Source: Gemmatimonadota bacterium
Lineage (GTDB): Bacteria; Gemmatimonadota; Gemmatimonadetes; Longimicrobiales; Gaopeijiaceae
Reading direction: 5' to 3'
NCBI GenBank assembly: GCA_028874905.1
Contig: JAPPGZ010000002.1
Location: forward strand, 1 to 48,237
DNA length: 48,237 nt
How positions within the stretch are numbered: the stretch's first letter is position 1; each line of letters opens with the position of its first letter. The notes under the pieces were generated by a model, which saw only the letters and a program-made list of their open reading frames with translations, had not been told where the DNA came from and ran no database searches. Below, in pieces: positions 34,659 through 45,864 of the stretch. The translations under genes were made by a program, and so were the position numbers.

Positions 34659-35156
34659 GTGACAGAAGTCCGCGTCGGGATCGGGTATGACTCACACCGC
34701 TTCGATCCGGCCCGGCCTCTGATCCTGGGGGGCGTCCACTTTCCGGACCATCCCGGCCTCGTAGGTTTTTCCGACGCCGATGCCGTGGCCCATGCCGTGA
34801 TCGACGCGGTGCTGGGCGCGGTCGCCCTGGGCGACGTCGGCACGCATTTTCCGCCGGGTGAAGACGCCTGGCGCGATGCCGACTCCATGGACCTGCTGGA
34901 CCGGGCGATCGCGATCCTGGGGGCGGAGTCATGGAGCGTTTGGAACGTGGACGTCACGGTGGTGTGCGAGAGCCCCAGGATCGGCCCGCGCGCCCGCGAG
35001 ATGCGGGCCAGCCTCGCGGCGCGCCTGCGGGTTCCGGTCTGCCGCGTGTCCATCAAGGGCAAATCCAACGAGGGCATGGGCTGGATCGGAAGGCGCGAGG
35101 GCCTCGCGGTCCAGGCTGTGGCCGCCGTGGTGCCCGTGCCCGACCGGGCGGAATGA
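34659..35156 (+). CDS. ispF: 2-C-methyl-D-erythritol 2,4-cyclodiphosphate synthase
   Basis: 165-aa enzyme of the non-mevalonate isoprenoid pathway. Zinc ligands in GYDSHRF, LGGV and the DADAVAHAVIDAVLGA helix; GDVGTHFPP; C-terminal KGKSNEGMGWIGRREG. GTG 34659, 6 bp after fabF. IspD, usually fused or adjacent, is not present here. Confidence 0.97.
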   Translation: MTEVRVGIGYDSHRFDPARPLILGGVHFPDHPGLVGFSDADAVAHAVIDAVLGAVALGDVGTHFPPGEDAWRDADSMDLLDRAIAILGAESWSVWNVDVTVVCESPRIGPRAREMRASLAARLRVPVCRVSIKGKSNEGMGWIGRREGLAVQAVAAVVPVPDRAE

Positions 35157-35163
35157 CCGCAGG

Positions 35164-35793
35164 GTGGAGCGTGCCCTCTCCTTCCTGACGGAACTGCCGG
35201 CGCCGCTGGCGTACGGGCTGCTTGCAGCGGGTGCGGCGATAGAGAACATTCTGCCGGTGGTCCCGGCCGACACCTTCATCGTTGCCGGCGGCTTCATAGC
35301 GGGGCTTGGCGCGGTCCACCCGGTTGGCGTTTTCGGCGTGGTGTGGGGCGGCAACGTGGGCGGTGCGGTGGCCGTCTACGGCGCGGGCCGCAGGTACGGA
35401 CCTTCCTTCTTCCGCACGGGGCCGGGACGCAGGCTCGCGGGCGAGCACCAGATGGAGAGGCTGCAGGCGTTCTACAGGCGATGGGGACTGGTCGCGATCT
35501 TCCTTGCACGATTCCTGCCGGGCTTCCGCGCGGTGGTTCCGGTGTTCGCGGGCGTGACACAGCTGGAACCGAGCCGGGCGATTCCACCGATGGCGGTGGC
35601 TTCCGCGATCTGGTACGGCGCCCTCCTGCAGATCGGCTACCTTGGTGGAGACAATATCGAAGCGGTCGCGGCAACGCTCGAGCAGGCCAATCGGGGGCTC
35701 CTGATCGCTTCGGCGGTGCTCGCGGCCCTGATCGCGGGCGTGTGGTGGCGTGCCCGCCGCAAGTCGCGCGGAGGGAACGGCGATGCCGACTGA
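35164..35793 (+). CDS. DedA family membrane protein
   Basis: 209 aa with several hydrophobic helices. The DedA/SNARE-associated core is seen: ENILPVVPADTFIVAGG with the conserved acid, and ARFLPGFRAVVPVFAG with the Arg/Pro. Family members are lipid scramblases or undecaprenyl-phosphate flippases. GTG 35164 is the only good in-frame start after ispF (agggtg context); translation may be coupled. Overlaps xer by 11 bp. Confidence 0.88.
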   Translation: MERALSFLTELPAPLAYGLLAAGAAIENILPVVPADTFIVAGGFIAGLGAVHPVGVFGVVWGGNVGGAVAVYGAGRRYGPSFFRTGPGRRLAGEHQMERLQAFYRRWGLVAIFLARFLPGFRAVVPVFAGVTQLEPSRAIPPMAVASAIWYGALLQIGYLGGDNIEAVAATLEQANRGLLIASAVLAALIAGVWWRARRKSRGGNGDAD

Positions 35794-36709
35794 GGCCGCG
35801 GCGGGGGCGCGTGAGCGCAGTTACTACATCGAGCCGTTCCTTGACTACCTGTCACTCGAAAGAGGGCTGAGGTCCGGGACCCTGGCGGCGTACCGGGCGG
35901 ATATCCGCCGCTTTGCGTCATACCTCGCGGACCGGGGCATTACGGAGCCCGCCAGGATCGGCCACGGGGTCCTGCACGAGTACCAGTCTCACATGAGAAG
36001 CGAGGGGCTCGCGCCGACGACGATCCGGAGGGCTCAGTCGGCGCTGCGCGCATACTTCGGTTTCCTGGCGGCCGAAGGAATCGTGCCGGACGACCCCACG
36101 GACCGGATGGATCGCCCCGTCGCCGCGAAGAAGCTCCCCGAGTTCCTGACCCAGGATGAGGCGGCGCGCATCGTCGAGGCCGTCGACCCGGACTCTACGG
36201 CCTATTGGCGGGATCGTGCGGTGCTGGAGCTGCTTTACGCGACCGGAATGCGCGTCAGCGAACTCACGAGGCTGTCGCTTGGCGACGTCGACCTGGAAGC
36301 GGGGAACTGCCTCGTCTTCGGGAAGGGAGGGAAGGAGCGCATCGTGCCGGTCGGTGCGATCGCGCTTGGGGTGGTGCACCGGTACCTGACTTCGGTTCGT
36401 CCGGAAATGGACCGCGGTCGCAGCGGCGGAGCCTTCTTCCTCAACCAGCGCGGCGGCGGCCTGAGCCGCATGTCGATCTGGACGATCGTTGCGCGGGCCG
36501 CCGGAAGAGCGGGAATCGACCGCGCCATTTCACCGCACACGCTCCGCCATTCGTGCGCGACCCATCTACTTGAAGGAGGCGCCGACCTGGCCGCGGTGCA
36601 GGAGTTGCTTGGTCACGCCGATATCTCGACGACGCAGATCTACACGCACCTCGACAGGGAGTACCTGCGGCAAACCCATCGCCGCTACCATCCCCGGAGT
36701 CAGGGCTGA
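35783..36709 (+). CDS. Tyrosine recombinase XerC/XerD
   Basis: 308-aa recombinase that resolves chromosome dimers at dif. N-terminal SAM-like DNA-binding domain (IEPFLDYLSLERGLRSGTL), then the catalytic residues: Arg in GMRVSEL, Lys in GKGGKER, His/Arg in HTLRHSCATHLL, His in LGHADISTTQ and Tyr in IYTH. XerC or XerD cannot be separated by eye; the SPHTLRHS form slightly favours XerD. ATG 35783 has ggaggga upstream. Its end overlaps the S41 protease end by 10 bp on the other strand. No dif site is recognised. Confidence 0.93.
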   Translation: MPTEAAAGARERSYYIEPFLDYLSLERGLRSGTLAAYRADIRRFASYLADRGITEPARIGHGVLHEYQSHMRSEGLAPTTIRRAQSALRAYFGFLAAEGIVPDDPTDRMDRPVAAKKLPEFLTQDEAARIVEAVDPDSTAYWRDRAVLELLYATGMRVSELTRLSLGDVDLEAGNCLVFGKGGKERIVPVGAIALGVVHRYLTSVRPEMDRGRSGGAFFLNQRGGGLSRMSIWTIVARAAGRAGIDRAISPHTLRHSCATHLLEGGADLAAVQELLGHADISTTQIYTHLDREYLRQTHRRYHPRSQG

Positions 36710-38310
36710 CGGTCGCCCATCGCGGCGACGCGCGCGAACAACTCCGTCGGGCTGTCTGCCGAGCGGGCCAGTTCCAGCGCAGCGGCCAGGACCCGGTCAC
36801 GCCGGGCGAGGACGCCGAGCATCGCGCCATGGGCGTTCGCGCGATACAGGTACCGCATCTGGGTTCTCCAGTCGAGGTAGCCCCGCGCGACCGGGTCGTT
36901 GACGATCTCGGACGACATGCCCTCTTCCACGAGCTGATCAGCCAGTCCGTCGAAGGATGAAGAGGGCAACGGCCGGGCGCCGCCCGCCTCGAGAGCGTCC
37001 TTGGCCAGCTCGAAGGCGTATTCCTCGATTCGCACCGCAAGCGGCACGCGAAGCTGGTTGGCGTGATTGAGGAGTGCTTCCTCCTGGGGCTCGAACGAGT
37101 CGTCGGCAACCTCCAGGTCCGGGAAGACACCACCATCGCTCCTGAGTTCCCGCCCCGCCAGCGTCGCGATCGTCTGGCGCTCGGCGTCGACTACGGGGAC
37201 GGGTGTGCCGTCGCGGTGCCGAACGCGGTGCAGGGAACGGCCCAGCGGCGTATGCCACGAACCCGTGGTGATGCTGATCCGGCGCCCGGCGAGCAGGGGA
37301 TAGACGGTCTGCACCACTCCCTTGCCGAAAGTCCTCTGCCCCAGCACGACTGCCCGGTCGTGGTCCTGCAGCGCACCGGATATGATCTCGGCCGCGGAAG
37401 CGGTGAACTCGTCCACCAGGATAATGATTGGGGTGTCGGCGAGACGCGCAGGACTGCGAGCCGGCCAGGACTGCGTCTCCAGGATGCCGGTGGGACCCCG
37501 GGCCTCCGCGCTCGCCAGCCGTTGTCCCGGTGCCAGGAACAGGTCGACAATGCGTAGCGACTCGTCCAGATACCCGCCTGGATTGCGGCGGAGGTCCATG
37601 ATCAGCGCGCGCAAATCGCCGAATTCCCGGAGTGCCCGGTCGAGTTCGTCTGCCGCGCCCCGCGCGATGCGATCGATCGCGAGAAACGCGATGCCCTCGT
37701 CGAGGAGGGTCGCCTGAACGGCCTCGACGTGGACGTTGTCGCGCACGATGGTCATGGGGAGCGGTTCCTCGTAGCCGTCACGGGCTACGCGGATCTGGAC
37801 CGCTGTTCCGGGAGTCCCGCGGATCGAATCCCTGGCCTGGTCGAGCGACCAGTCGCGCGCGTCATGACCCTCCACCCAGACGATCCGGTCCCCGACGATC
37901 ATCCCCGCGCCCTCCGCCGGCGTGTCGCGGAAGACCGCGGTAACGGTCACCCGTCCCGCCAGCAGGCTGATCTGGACACCGATGCCGGCGTAGTTGCCCG
38001 TGTTCGTTTCCGTGAACCTGCCGTATTCATCGGGGGTGAACACCCGTGCATAAGGGTCGTCGAGCTGTTCGAGCAGGCCGTCGATCGCGCGTTCCCAGAG
38101 GGCGGAATCGCCCAGCGCCGTCGAGTGATACCGGGAGATCGTCTCGAACACCCTGAGGAAGAGCTGGCCCTCTTCGGTCTCCAGGGGAGTCTGCGCGGAC
38201 AGTGTGTCCGTGCGCGCCCCGGGGGGGATGCGTGTATCCTGCCCGTAGGCAACTCCCGGGAGGAGCGCCAGCATGGCGGCAATGGGTGCCAGCGAGAATC
38301 TTCTTGGCAT
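36700..38310 (-). CDS. S41 family C-terminal processing peptidase
   Basis: 536-aa secreted protease. Signal peptide at 1-23 (FSLAPIAAMLALLPGVAYG), helical N-terminal part, PDZ domain (GIGVQISLLAGRVTV, EGAGMIVGDRIVWVEG), then the S41 core with MDLRRNPGGYLDESL, Ser in DEFTASAAEIISG and Lys in FGKGVVQTVYPL, the Ser/Lys dyad. The C-terminal 150 residues are extra helices. It likely trims periplasmic or lipoprotein substrates. ATG 38310 is preceded by ggaag/aaagg. Gap to nadE (38311-38418) is divergent. Confidence 0.94.
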   Translation of the reverse strand: MPRRFSLAPIAAMLALLPGVAYGQDTRIPPGARTDTLSAQTPLETEEGQLFLRVFETISRYHSTALGDSALWERAIDGLLEQLDDPYARVFTPDEYGRFTETNTGNYAGIGVQISLLAGRVTVTAVFRDTPAEGAGMIVGDRIVWVEGHDARDWSLDQARDSIRGTPGTAVQIRVARDGYEEPLPMTIVRDNVHVEAVQATLLDEGIAFLAIDRIARGAADELDRALREFGDLRALIMDLRRNPGGYLDESLRIVDLFLAPGQRLASAEARGPTGILETQSWPARSPARLADTPIIILVDEFTASAAEIISGALQDHDRAVVLGQRTFGKGVVQTVYPLLAGRRISITTGSWHTPLGRSLHRVRHRDGTPVPVVDAERQTIATLAGRELRSDGGVFPDLEVADDSFEPQEEALLNHANQLRVPLAVRIEEYAFELAKDALEAGGARPLPSSSFDGLADQLVEEGMSSEIVNDPVARGYLDWRTQMRYLYRANAHGAMLGVLARRDRVLAAALELARSADSPTELFARVAAMGDRQP

Positions 38311-38363
38311 GGTGCCTTTCTTCCTGTCTTACGTAACCTCATAGATTATGGAACATTATCCGT

Positions 38364-38383
38364 CGCCGGGGCTACCCCCGGCG
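38364..38383. other. GC-rich hairpin in the ctp-nadE divergent gap
   Basis: Perfect 8-bp stem cgccgggg/ccccggcg with a 4-base loop ctac. It has no U tract on either strand. It lies upstream of both genes, so it may be a leader structure or a protein site. Confidence 0.5.
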
Positions 38384-38418
38384 CCGAATCCGCAGACGCA
38401 AACGTTCGAGAATCCAAC

Positions 38419-40284
38419 ATGATCCATGGGGGCCGGCTTCGCGTCGGGCTCTGCCAGATCAAGCCGCGCAAGGGAGACCTGGACGCCAACGTGGCCCTGG
38501 TGCGGAGCTTCCTGCAGCCGGGCTCCGACATCCTGGTCTTTCCCGAGACAGCGCTGACGGGCTACTTCGTCGAGGGTGCGGCCAGCGAACTTGCGCTGAC
38601 GCGCGACGGTCTGGTGCGGTGCCTGGGGCAGCCACCGGAAGACTGCCCCTCTGATGTGGTTCTGGGGTTCTACGAGGGGGACACGGGGGGTGTCTACAAC
38701 AGCATCGCGTACCTGACCCCCGGTGCCGGCCGCTACGAGGTGGTGCACATCCATCGCAAGGTCTTCCTCCCGACCTACGGGCTCTTCGAGGAAAGCCGTT
38801 TCGTGGAGCCGGGACGAACCGTGCAGGCGTTCGATACACGGTTCGGACGGGTTGGCATGCTGGTCTGCGAGGATCTGACGCACTCGTTGACCGCGTCGAT
38901 CCTGGCACTCGGAGGGGCGAACCTGATTCTGTGCGGGTGCGCGTCGCCCGCGCGGGGATTCGCGCCGGCGCTGTCGCGTCCCGCCAATCTGGTGACATGG
39001 GACCGAATCGCTGCGCGCGCGGCCTCGGAGCACGGCGTTTTCCTGCTTCTGTCCCAGCTTGCGGGCTCAGAGGGCGGCAAGCTTTTCCCCGGTGGATCCT
39101 CGGCCTGGGGTCCGGACGGGCGCATGCTCGTGCGCGGGCCGCTCTTCGACCAGTGTGTGACCACCGTCGACCTGGATCCGGATCAGGTGACGCGCGTCCG
39201 GGCGGAGTCCCCATACCTGTCGGATCTGACCACGGCCCTGCCGCACCTCCTGCGGTCCCTCGAGCGTTCGTGGGCGGACGGTGAGAGTCCCGGGGCCGGC
39301 GGTCGACCGCACGGGATCCCCGAGTCTCCCGTGCCGGGGGACGAATCCGCACCGCATGGCGGCACGACCCCGAAGGGCGACGTGGCCGCCGAACCCCGGA
39401 AAGGCGCCGGGACGCCCGGAACAGCCGCTCCTGCCAGCAAACGCCAACGTCCGGACAGCGAAGACCTGGAGGCGCTCGCCATCGACCCGGAACTGGTGGA
39501 GACAGCGCTTGTGGAGTTCATCCGCGAAGAGGTGGTGCGGCGGCGCGGCTTCTGCCGCGTGGTGATCGGAGTCTCCGGCGGAGTGGACTCGGCGGTATCC
39601 CTCATTCTGGCGTGCAGGGCACTGGGGCCGGATAACGTGTTTGCCTTTCGGCTGCCCTACGCCACCTCCAGTCCCGACAGCCTCGAGCACGCACGCCTGG
39701 TGATCTCTTCTGTCGGCGCCCACGAGCGCACACTCTCGATAACCGGTGCGGTGGACGCCTACATCAACGCCCACGAGCCGGAGGTCACGCCGATGCGTCG
39801 CGGCAACGTGGCCGCCCGGCAACGCTCGCTCATCCTCTTCGATCAGTCGGCCAAGCTCGGCGCGCTTCCCCTCGGCACCGGCAACAAGAGCGAACGCCTC
39901 CTTGGCTACTACACCTGGCACGCCGACGATTCACCACCGATCAATCCCCTCGGCGACCTGTTCAAGACGCAGGTGTGGGCGCTCGCGCGGCACCTGGACG
40001 TGCCGCCCGAGATCGTCGAGAAGCCGGCGAGCGCGGACCTGATCAGGGGCGTTCACGACGAGGACGAGCTGGGCATCTCGTACCACCGGGCCGATCCCGT
40101 TCTGCATTGGCTGCTGCAAGGGCATGATGTCGAGTCGCTTGCCGGGATGGGGTTCGCGCGGGACGAAGTTGTGACAGTCTGGCGCCGCCTCTCGTCGACG
40201 CACTGGAAGCGGCAACTCCCGACGGTGGCACTGCTCTCGGACAGCGCGATCGGGGAGTGGTACCTGCGTCCGGTCGACTACTAG
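38419..40284 (+). CDS. nadE: Glutamine-dependent NAD+ synthetase
   Basis: 621-aa bifunctional enzyme. The N-terminal nitrilase domain (about 1-285) makes ammonia from glutamine; the triad is Glu43 in VFPETALTGYF, Lys in HRKVFLPTYG and Cys in VCEDLTHS. The C-terminal synthetase domain (about 350-621) amidates NaAD with ATP: GVSGGVDSAVS, GTGNKSERLLGYYTWHAD, FKTQVWALAR. A Pro/Gly/Ala-rich linker of about 55 residues (ESPGAGGRPHG to SKRQRPDSED) separates them, longer than usual. ATG 38419 has no strong SD. The protein lacks an extra C-terminal extension. Confidence 0.95.
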   Translation: MIHGGRLRVGLCQIKPRKGDLDANVALVRSFLQPGSDILVFPETALTGYFVEGAASELALTRDGLVRCLGQPPEDCPSDVVLGFYEGDTGGVYNSIAYLTPGAGRYEVVHIHRKVFLPTYGLFEESRFVEPGRTVQAFDTRFGRVGMLVCEDLTHSLTASILALGGANLILCGCASPARGFAPALSRPANLVTWDRIAARAASEHGVFLLLSQLAGSEGGKLFPGGSSAWGPDGRMLVRGPLFDQCVTTVDLDPDQVTRVRAESPYLSDLTTALPHLLRSLERSWADGESPGAGGRPHGIPESPVPGDESAPHGGTTPKGDVAAEPRKGAGTPGTAAPASKRQRPDSEDLEALAIDPELVETALVEFIREEVVRRRGFCRVVIGVSGGVDSAVSLILACRALGPDNVFAFRLPYATSSPDSLEHARLVISSVGAHERTLSITGAVDAYINAHEPEVTPMRRGNVAARQRSLILFDQSAKLGALPLGTGNKSERLLGYYTWHADDSPPINPLGDLFKTQVWALARHLDVPPEIVEKPASADLIRGVHDEDELGISYHRADPVLHWLLQGHDVESLAGMGFARDEVVTVWRRLSSTHWKRQLPTVALLSDSAIGEWYLRPVDY

Positions 40285-40308
40285 TGTCGCACCCCGGAGA
40301 TTGGCGAG

Positions 40309-41340
40309 CTAGCGTGTGCCGGCGATCCGGCGACGGAGGGAATCGACGAGAGGCACCGGCGTCAGCGCCCCGTCCATGATCTCGGCCAACTCTTCCTCCC
40401 GGCGCCAATGCGCCTCCAGTTCCGCCACGCGCATGGTAAGGAGTCGCCGCTCGCGTTCCTCGTGAACGGCGATCTCGAGGGCAACCCGTCCCAGGTTGCC
40501 GACGGCACCCAGGGTTCTTCTTTCCCCAAGGATCCTTCCGGGAAGGGCCTGCGGGCCACCAGTGACCTCGATCAGGCGGGCTGCCCCCTTTACCCGCCGC
40601 TCGGACGCCCCGGCGAAGTGATGATATGCCAGAACCCTGCGGAGCGTGCGGTTAGCCTCTTGGCCGCGAAGCTGCAGCCCGGTTTCGTCGGAACTGCCGG
40701 TACATCGGCTACACGACAGGACGACTCGTGGAGCCTCCTCTCCCGCGCTAATGATCAGGCCACGTCTTTCCCGGTAGGGGAAGCTCCGGATCGCTCGACC
40801 GCAGCGTCGGCAATGCCCCTCGCCCCGCCACGCCATGTTGCCGAAGCGGAGCCAGCGTGCTCCGCCGGTGACGACGCCCGGGGCATTGTCCCAGATGAGC
40901 CAGGCCGCGAGAAAGCTTATGCCGCCAGTGGCCCAGGAACCGGCGATTGCCGCCGCGGCTCCCACCGTGCCCGCTGTCGAGAGCTTTCGGTAGCGCTCCC
41001 TTCGGGCCCGGAGTTCCCTGCCGTAGCGCCACCAGGCCTCCTCGACCAACTCGGCTTGCCCGACACGCACGATCTCCAGGGGCCCGGCCCGCAACAGGGC
41101 AACGTTGTCGGTGCTGGACAGGAGCCGCCCCCGGTCCGTCACCAGCTGCTCCAGTTCCTCGAGCGCCTCCCATCGCGACTCGATCGGAACCAGGGACCAG
41201 CGCGAACAGGAGCGGCAGATCTGCCAGAGGCGCCCGCGTGCGGGGTCGTACGCCACGCGCCTGCCTCTGTCGAGGTGCTCGAGCGCTTCGTTCGGCCGGA
41301 ATCCCTGGCCGCAGACGAGGCATTTGTGGTACATGCTCAT
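40309..41340 (-). CDS. Zinc-ribbon protein with a membrane segment, unknown function
   Basis: 343 aa. CLVCGQGFRP (8-17) and CRSCSRW (41-47) form one probable Cys4 ribbon; CRRCGRAI and CSRC form another after residue 175. Between them is a hydrophobic segment (AGTVGAAAAIAGSWATGG and FLAAWLIW, about 122-152) that may anchor or hide in a membrane. The C-terminal third is charged and helical (EIAVHEERERRLLTMRVAEL). I recognise no family. ATG 41340 sits 11 bases after a TATAAT on the minus strand, with no SD. It is divergent from pabA, and its end is 24 bp from nadE. Confidence 0.8.
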   Translation of the reverse strand: MSMYHKCLVCGQGFRPNEALEHLDRGRRVAYDPARGRLWQICRSCSRWSLVPIESRWEALEELEQLVTDRGRLLSSTDNVALLRAGPLEIVRVGQAELVEEAWWRYGRELRARRERYRKLSTAGTVGAAAAIAGSWATGGISFLAAWLIWDNAPGVVTGGARWLRFGNMAWRGEGHCRRCGRAIRSFPYRERRGLIISAGEEAPRVVLSCSRCTGSSDETGLQLRGQEANRTLRRVLAYHHFAGASERRVKGAARLIEVTGGPQALPGRILGERRTLGAVGNLGRVALEIAVHEERERRLLTMRVAELEAHWRREEELAEIMDGALTPVPLVDSLRRRIAGTR

Positions 41341-41350
41341 GATACCCGCG

Positions 41351-41382
41351 TATTATACGTGCATGCTGGCCGTGATCGACAA
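41351..41382. promoter_or_regulatory. Overlapping divergent promoters, zinc-ribbon gene and pabA
   Basis: Minus strand: TATAAT (41357-41352) with TTGTCG (41382-41377) 19 bp upstream, giving a start near 41345 and a leader of about 5 nt to ATG 41340. Plus strand: TATTAT (41351-41356) gives a start near 41363, which is the A of the pabA ATG; its -35 is weak. The two -10 boxes share five bases, so polymerase can use only one at a time. Confidence 0.55.
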
Positions 41383-41950
41383 CTACGATTCATTTACGTG
41401 GAATCTGGTCCAGATGCTTGGCGAACTGGGTCAGAACCCCCGCGTCTTCCGCAACGACGAGGTTGCGGCCGAAGAACTGCGCCTGGCGGGAACGACCCGC
41501 CTGGTGGTGTCGCCGGGACCCTGCACACCGGCAGAGGCCGGGATCAGCGTCGAGGCCATCCGCGTGCTCGGACCGACGACCCCCGTTCTGGGCGTATGCC
41601 TTGGGCATCAGGCAATCGGTGAAGCCTACGGCGGCCGCACCATACGGGCTACCCGCACCGTGCATGGCAAGATCGGGAGCATTCGCCACAACGGTGACCG
41701 GCTCTTCGCGGGTATCCCGGAGCATTCCCGCGTGGCACGCTATCACTCGCTGGTGACCTCACCCGACCTGCCCGATGACCTCGTTCCGATTGCTTGGAGC
41801 ACGGAACCGACAGACGAGGGAGAAATCCAGGCGATGCGACACCGCGCACATCCGGTTTGGGGGATTCAGTTTCATCCGGAGTCCTGGTTCACCGAAGGAG
41901 GAGGGCGCATTCTCCGGAACTTTCTTGCCGTGCCCCCTGGTTCCGGGTAG
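41363..41950 (+). CDS. pabA: Aminodeoxychorismate/anthranilate synthase, glutamine amidotransferase subunit
   Basis: 195-aa class I amidotransferase. VIDNYDSFTWNLVQ start, VVSPGPCTP, nucleophile Cys in GVCLGHQAIGEAYGG, and His/Glu in GIQFHPES. It supplies ammonia for p-aminobenzoate or anthranilate. The synthase partner (pabB/trpE) is not adjacent, so PabA versus TrpG is open, perhaps dual. ATG 41363 gives the exact family N-terminus; no SD, and the promoter points to a leaderless message. Confidence 0.92.
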   Translation: MLAVIDNYDSFTWNLVQMLGELGQNPRVFRNDEVAAEELRLAGTTRLVVSPGPCTPAEAGISVEAIRVLGPTTPVLGVCLGHQAIGEAYGGRTIRATRTVHGKIGSIRHNGDRLFAGIPEHSRVARYHSLVTSPDLPDDLVPIAWSTEPTDEGEIQAMRHRAHPVWGIQFHPESWFTEGGGRILRNFLAVPPGSG

Positions 41951-41953
41951 CTT
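41925..41953 (+). promoter_or_regulatory. Promoter of the kdsB gene block
   Basis: TTGCCG (41925-41930), a 17-bp spacer and TAGCTT (41948-41953), overlapping the 3' end of pabA. Start near 41960. Shares ccgggtagctt with the SRP RNA promoter. Confidence 0.5.
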
Positions 41954-42010
41954 AAAGTCCGTGAATCACACGGCTTTCCGGGTTACGCACACCTCGTTTC
42001 AGGGGTCGCT

Positions 42011-44451
<2,441 letters not shown>

Positions 44452-44455
44452 CTCG

Positions 44456-45301
44456 GTGCCGCGCGTGGCTCGGCGCAGCGACTCCAAGCGCCGGATCGAC
44501 GGTGTGCCGGCGTCGTTTACGCTCTTTGCGGGTCCCTGCGTTCTCGAAGACGACGAGCTGAACATCGCGGTGGCCAGGGCGGTGCACGCCGCGGCGCGCC
44601 GTGCCGGATTGCCGGCTGTCTTCAAGGCGTCCTTCGACAAGGCCAACAGGTCGCGGCTGGATTCTGCCCGCGGTCCGGGTCTGGAGGCGGGACTTGTGCA
44701 GTTGCGGACGGTGCGGGCCGAGACGGGACTGCCCATCCTGACCGACATCCATGAGCCGAGGCAGGCCGACCGGGCGGCGGAAGTGGCGGATGTGCTCCAG
44801 ATCCCGGCCTTCCTCTGCCGCCAGACGGACTTGCTCGTGGCCGCAGGCGGGACCGGAAGGGTAGTCAACGTGAAGAAGGGGCAGTGGATGGCGCCGGAAG
44901 CTATGGCTGGAGCGGTGGAAAAGGTGCGTTCGAGTGGCGCCCGGCAGGTTCTGGTCACGGAGAGAGGATCGTCATTCGGGTATGGCGACCTCGTTGTGGA
45001 CATTCGCAACTTCGCCCGCGTTCGAGCGGCCGCGGGGGTTCCCGTGATCTTCGACGGAACGCACTCGGTTCAGCAGCCCGGAGGCGGAGCCGGCGGATCG
45101 ACCGGGGGCAGCCCCGAACACATCGCGCCACTTGTGAGAGCGGCGGTTGCGGCGGGTTGCGACGGACTTTTTCTCGAGGTTCATCCAAACCCGGCGACGG
45201 CCCCCTCGGACGGCAGCAACATGCTCTCGATCGAGCAGCTCCCCCGGATTCTGAACGACGTGGCCGCCATTCGCTCCGTCCTTGACGCAGGGACTGCCTA
45301 G
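44456..45301 (+). CDS. kdsA: 3-deoxy-8-phosphooctulonate synthase (KDO-8-P synthase)
   Basis: 281 aa. Condenses PEP and arabinose-5-phosphate. LFAGPCVLED, KASFDKANRS, TDIHEPRQA, QIPAFLCRQTDLL (with the metal Cys), VTERGSSFGYGDLVVD, FDGTHSVQQPGG and FLEVHPNP are all family motifs. FLCR holds Cys, suggesting a possible metal-dependent form only if other ligands agree. GTG 44456 has gggag 9 bases upstream. 4 bp after pyrG. Confidence 0.96.
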   Translation: MPRVARRSDSKRRIDGVPASFTLFAGPCVLEDDELNIAVARAVHAAARRAGLPAVFKASFDKANRSRLDSARGPGLEAGLVQLRTVRAETGLPILTDIHEPRQADRAAEVADVLQIPAFLCRQTDLLVAAGGTGRVVNVKKGQWMAPEAMAGAVEKVRSSGARQVLVTERGSSFGYGDLVVDIRNFARVRAAAGVPVIFDGTHSVQQPGGGAGGSTGGSPEHIAPLVRAAVAAGCDGLFLEVHPNPATAPSDGSNMLSIEQLPRILNDVAAIRSVLDAGTA

Positions 45302-45312
45302 CAGTGGGGTCG

Positions 45313-45864
45313 ATGGAGATTCCACGGGCAACGGCGGAGCGTATTCGCCTGGTCGTACTCGATGTGGATGGGGTGATGACCGACGGCGGCTTGTACATCG
45401 GTGCCACCGGGAACGGAGCGTCAGCCGAGTTCAAGCGATTCGACGTGCAGGACGGAATTGGCGTGAAGATGCTGAAGCAGGCCGGCATACATGTGGCGAT
45501 CGTATCGGGCAGGGTTTCTGAAGCGACCGAACTCCGCGCCGCGGAGCTTGGCGTTGCCGACGTCTTCCAGGACGACAGCGCCCGCAAGGTGCCGATTCTG
45601 CGGCTGTTGCTTGCCGCCCGAGAGGTGACCTGGCCCGAGGTCGCGTTGCTGGGTGACGACCTGGCCGATCTGCCGGCGCTGCGCAGGGTCGGTCTTCCCG
45701 CTACGGTGGCCAATGGCACGGCCGAGGTGCGGAGTGTCGCCGCCTGGCGGAGTTCGAGACCCGGCGGACGGGGCGCGGTGAGGGAGTTCGCGGAAGCGCT
45801 CCTGAGAGCACGTGGCGAGTGGGACGAACTGGTCGAGGAGTATTGTCGTGAGCGTGGCGAATGA
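45313..45864 (+). CDS. kdsC: KDO-8-phosphate phosphatase
   Basis: 183-aa C0-type HAD phosphatase, usually tetrameric. Motif I LDVDGVMTDGGLY, motif II Ser in AIVSGR, motif III Lys in ARKVPILR, motif IV LGDDLADLPALRRVG. Releases KDO. ATG 45313 follows ggggt; GTG 45304 is a weaker alternative. It overlaps kdsD by 17 bp. Confidence 0.94.
   Translation: MEIPRATAERIRLVVLDVDGVMTDGGLYIGATGNGASAEFKRFDVQDGIGVKMLKQAGIHVAIVSGRVSEATELRAAELGVADVFQDDSARKVPILRLLLAAREVTWPEVALLGDDLADLPALRRVGLPATVANGTAEVRSVAAWRSSRPGGRGAVREFAEALLRARGEWDELVEEYCRERGE

Noticed and set aside
35783..36709. Xer as a mobile-element integrase
   Set aside because: It sits in a housekeeping context, has normal length and composition, and no att repeats or phage genes lie near it.
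38364..38383. Hairpin as an intrinsic terminator
   Set aside because: It lies upstream of both divergent genes and has no U tract on either side.
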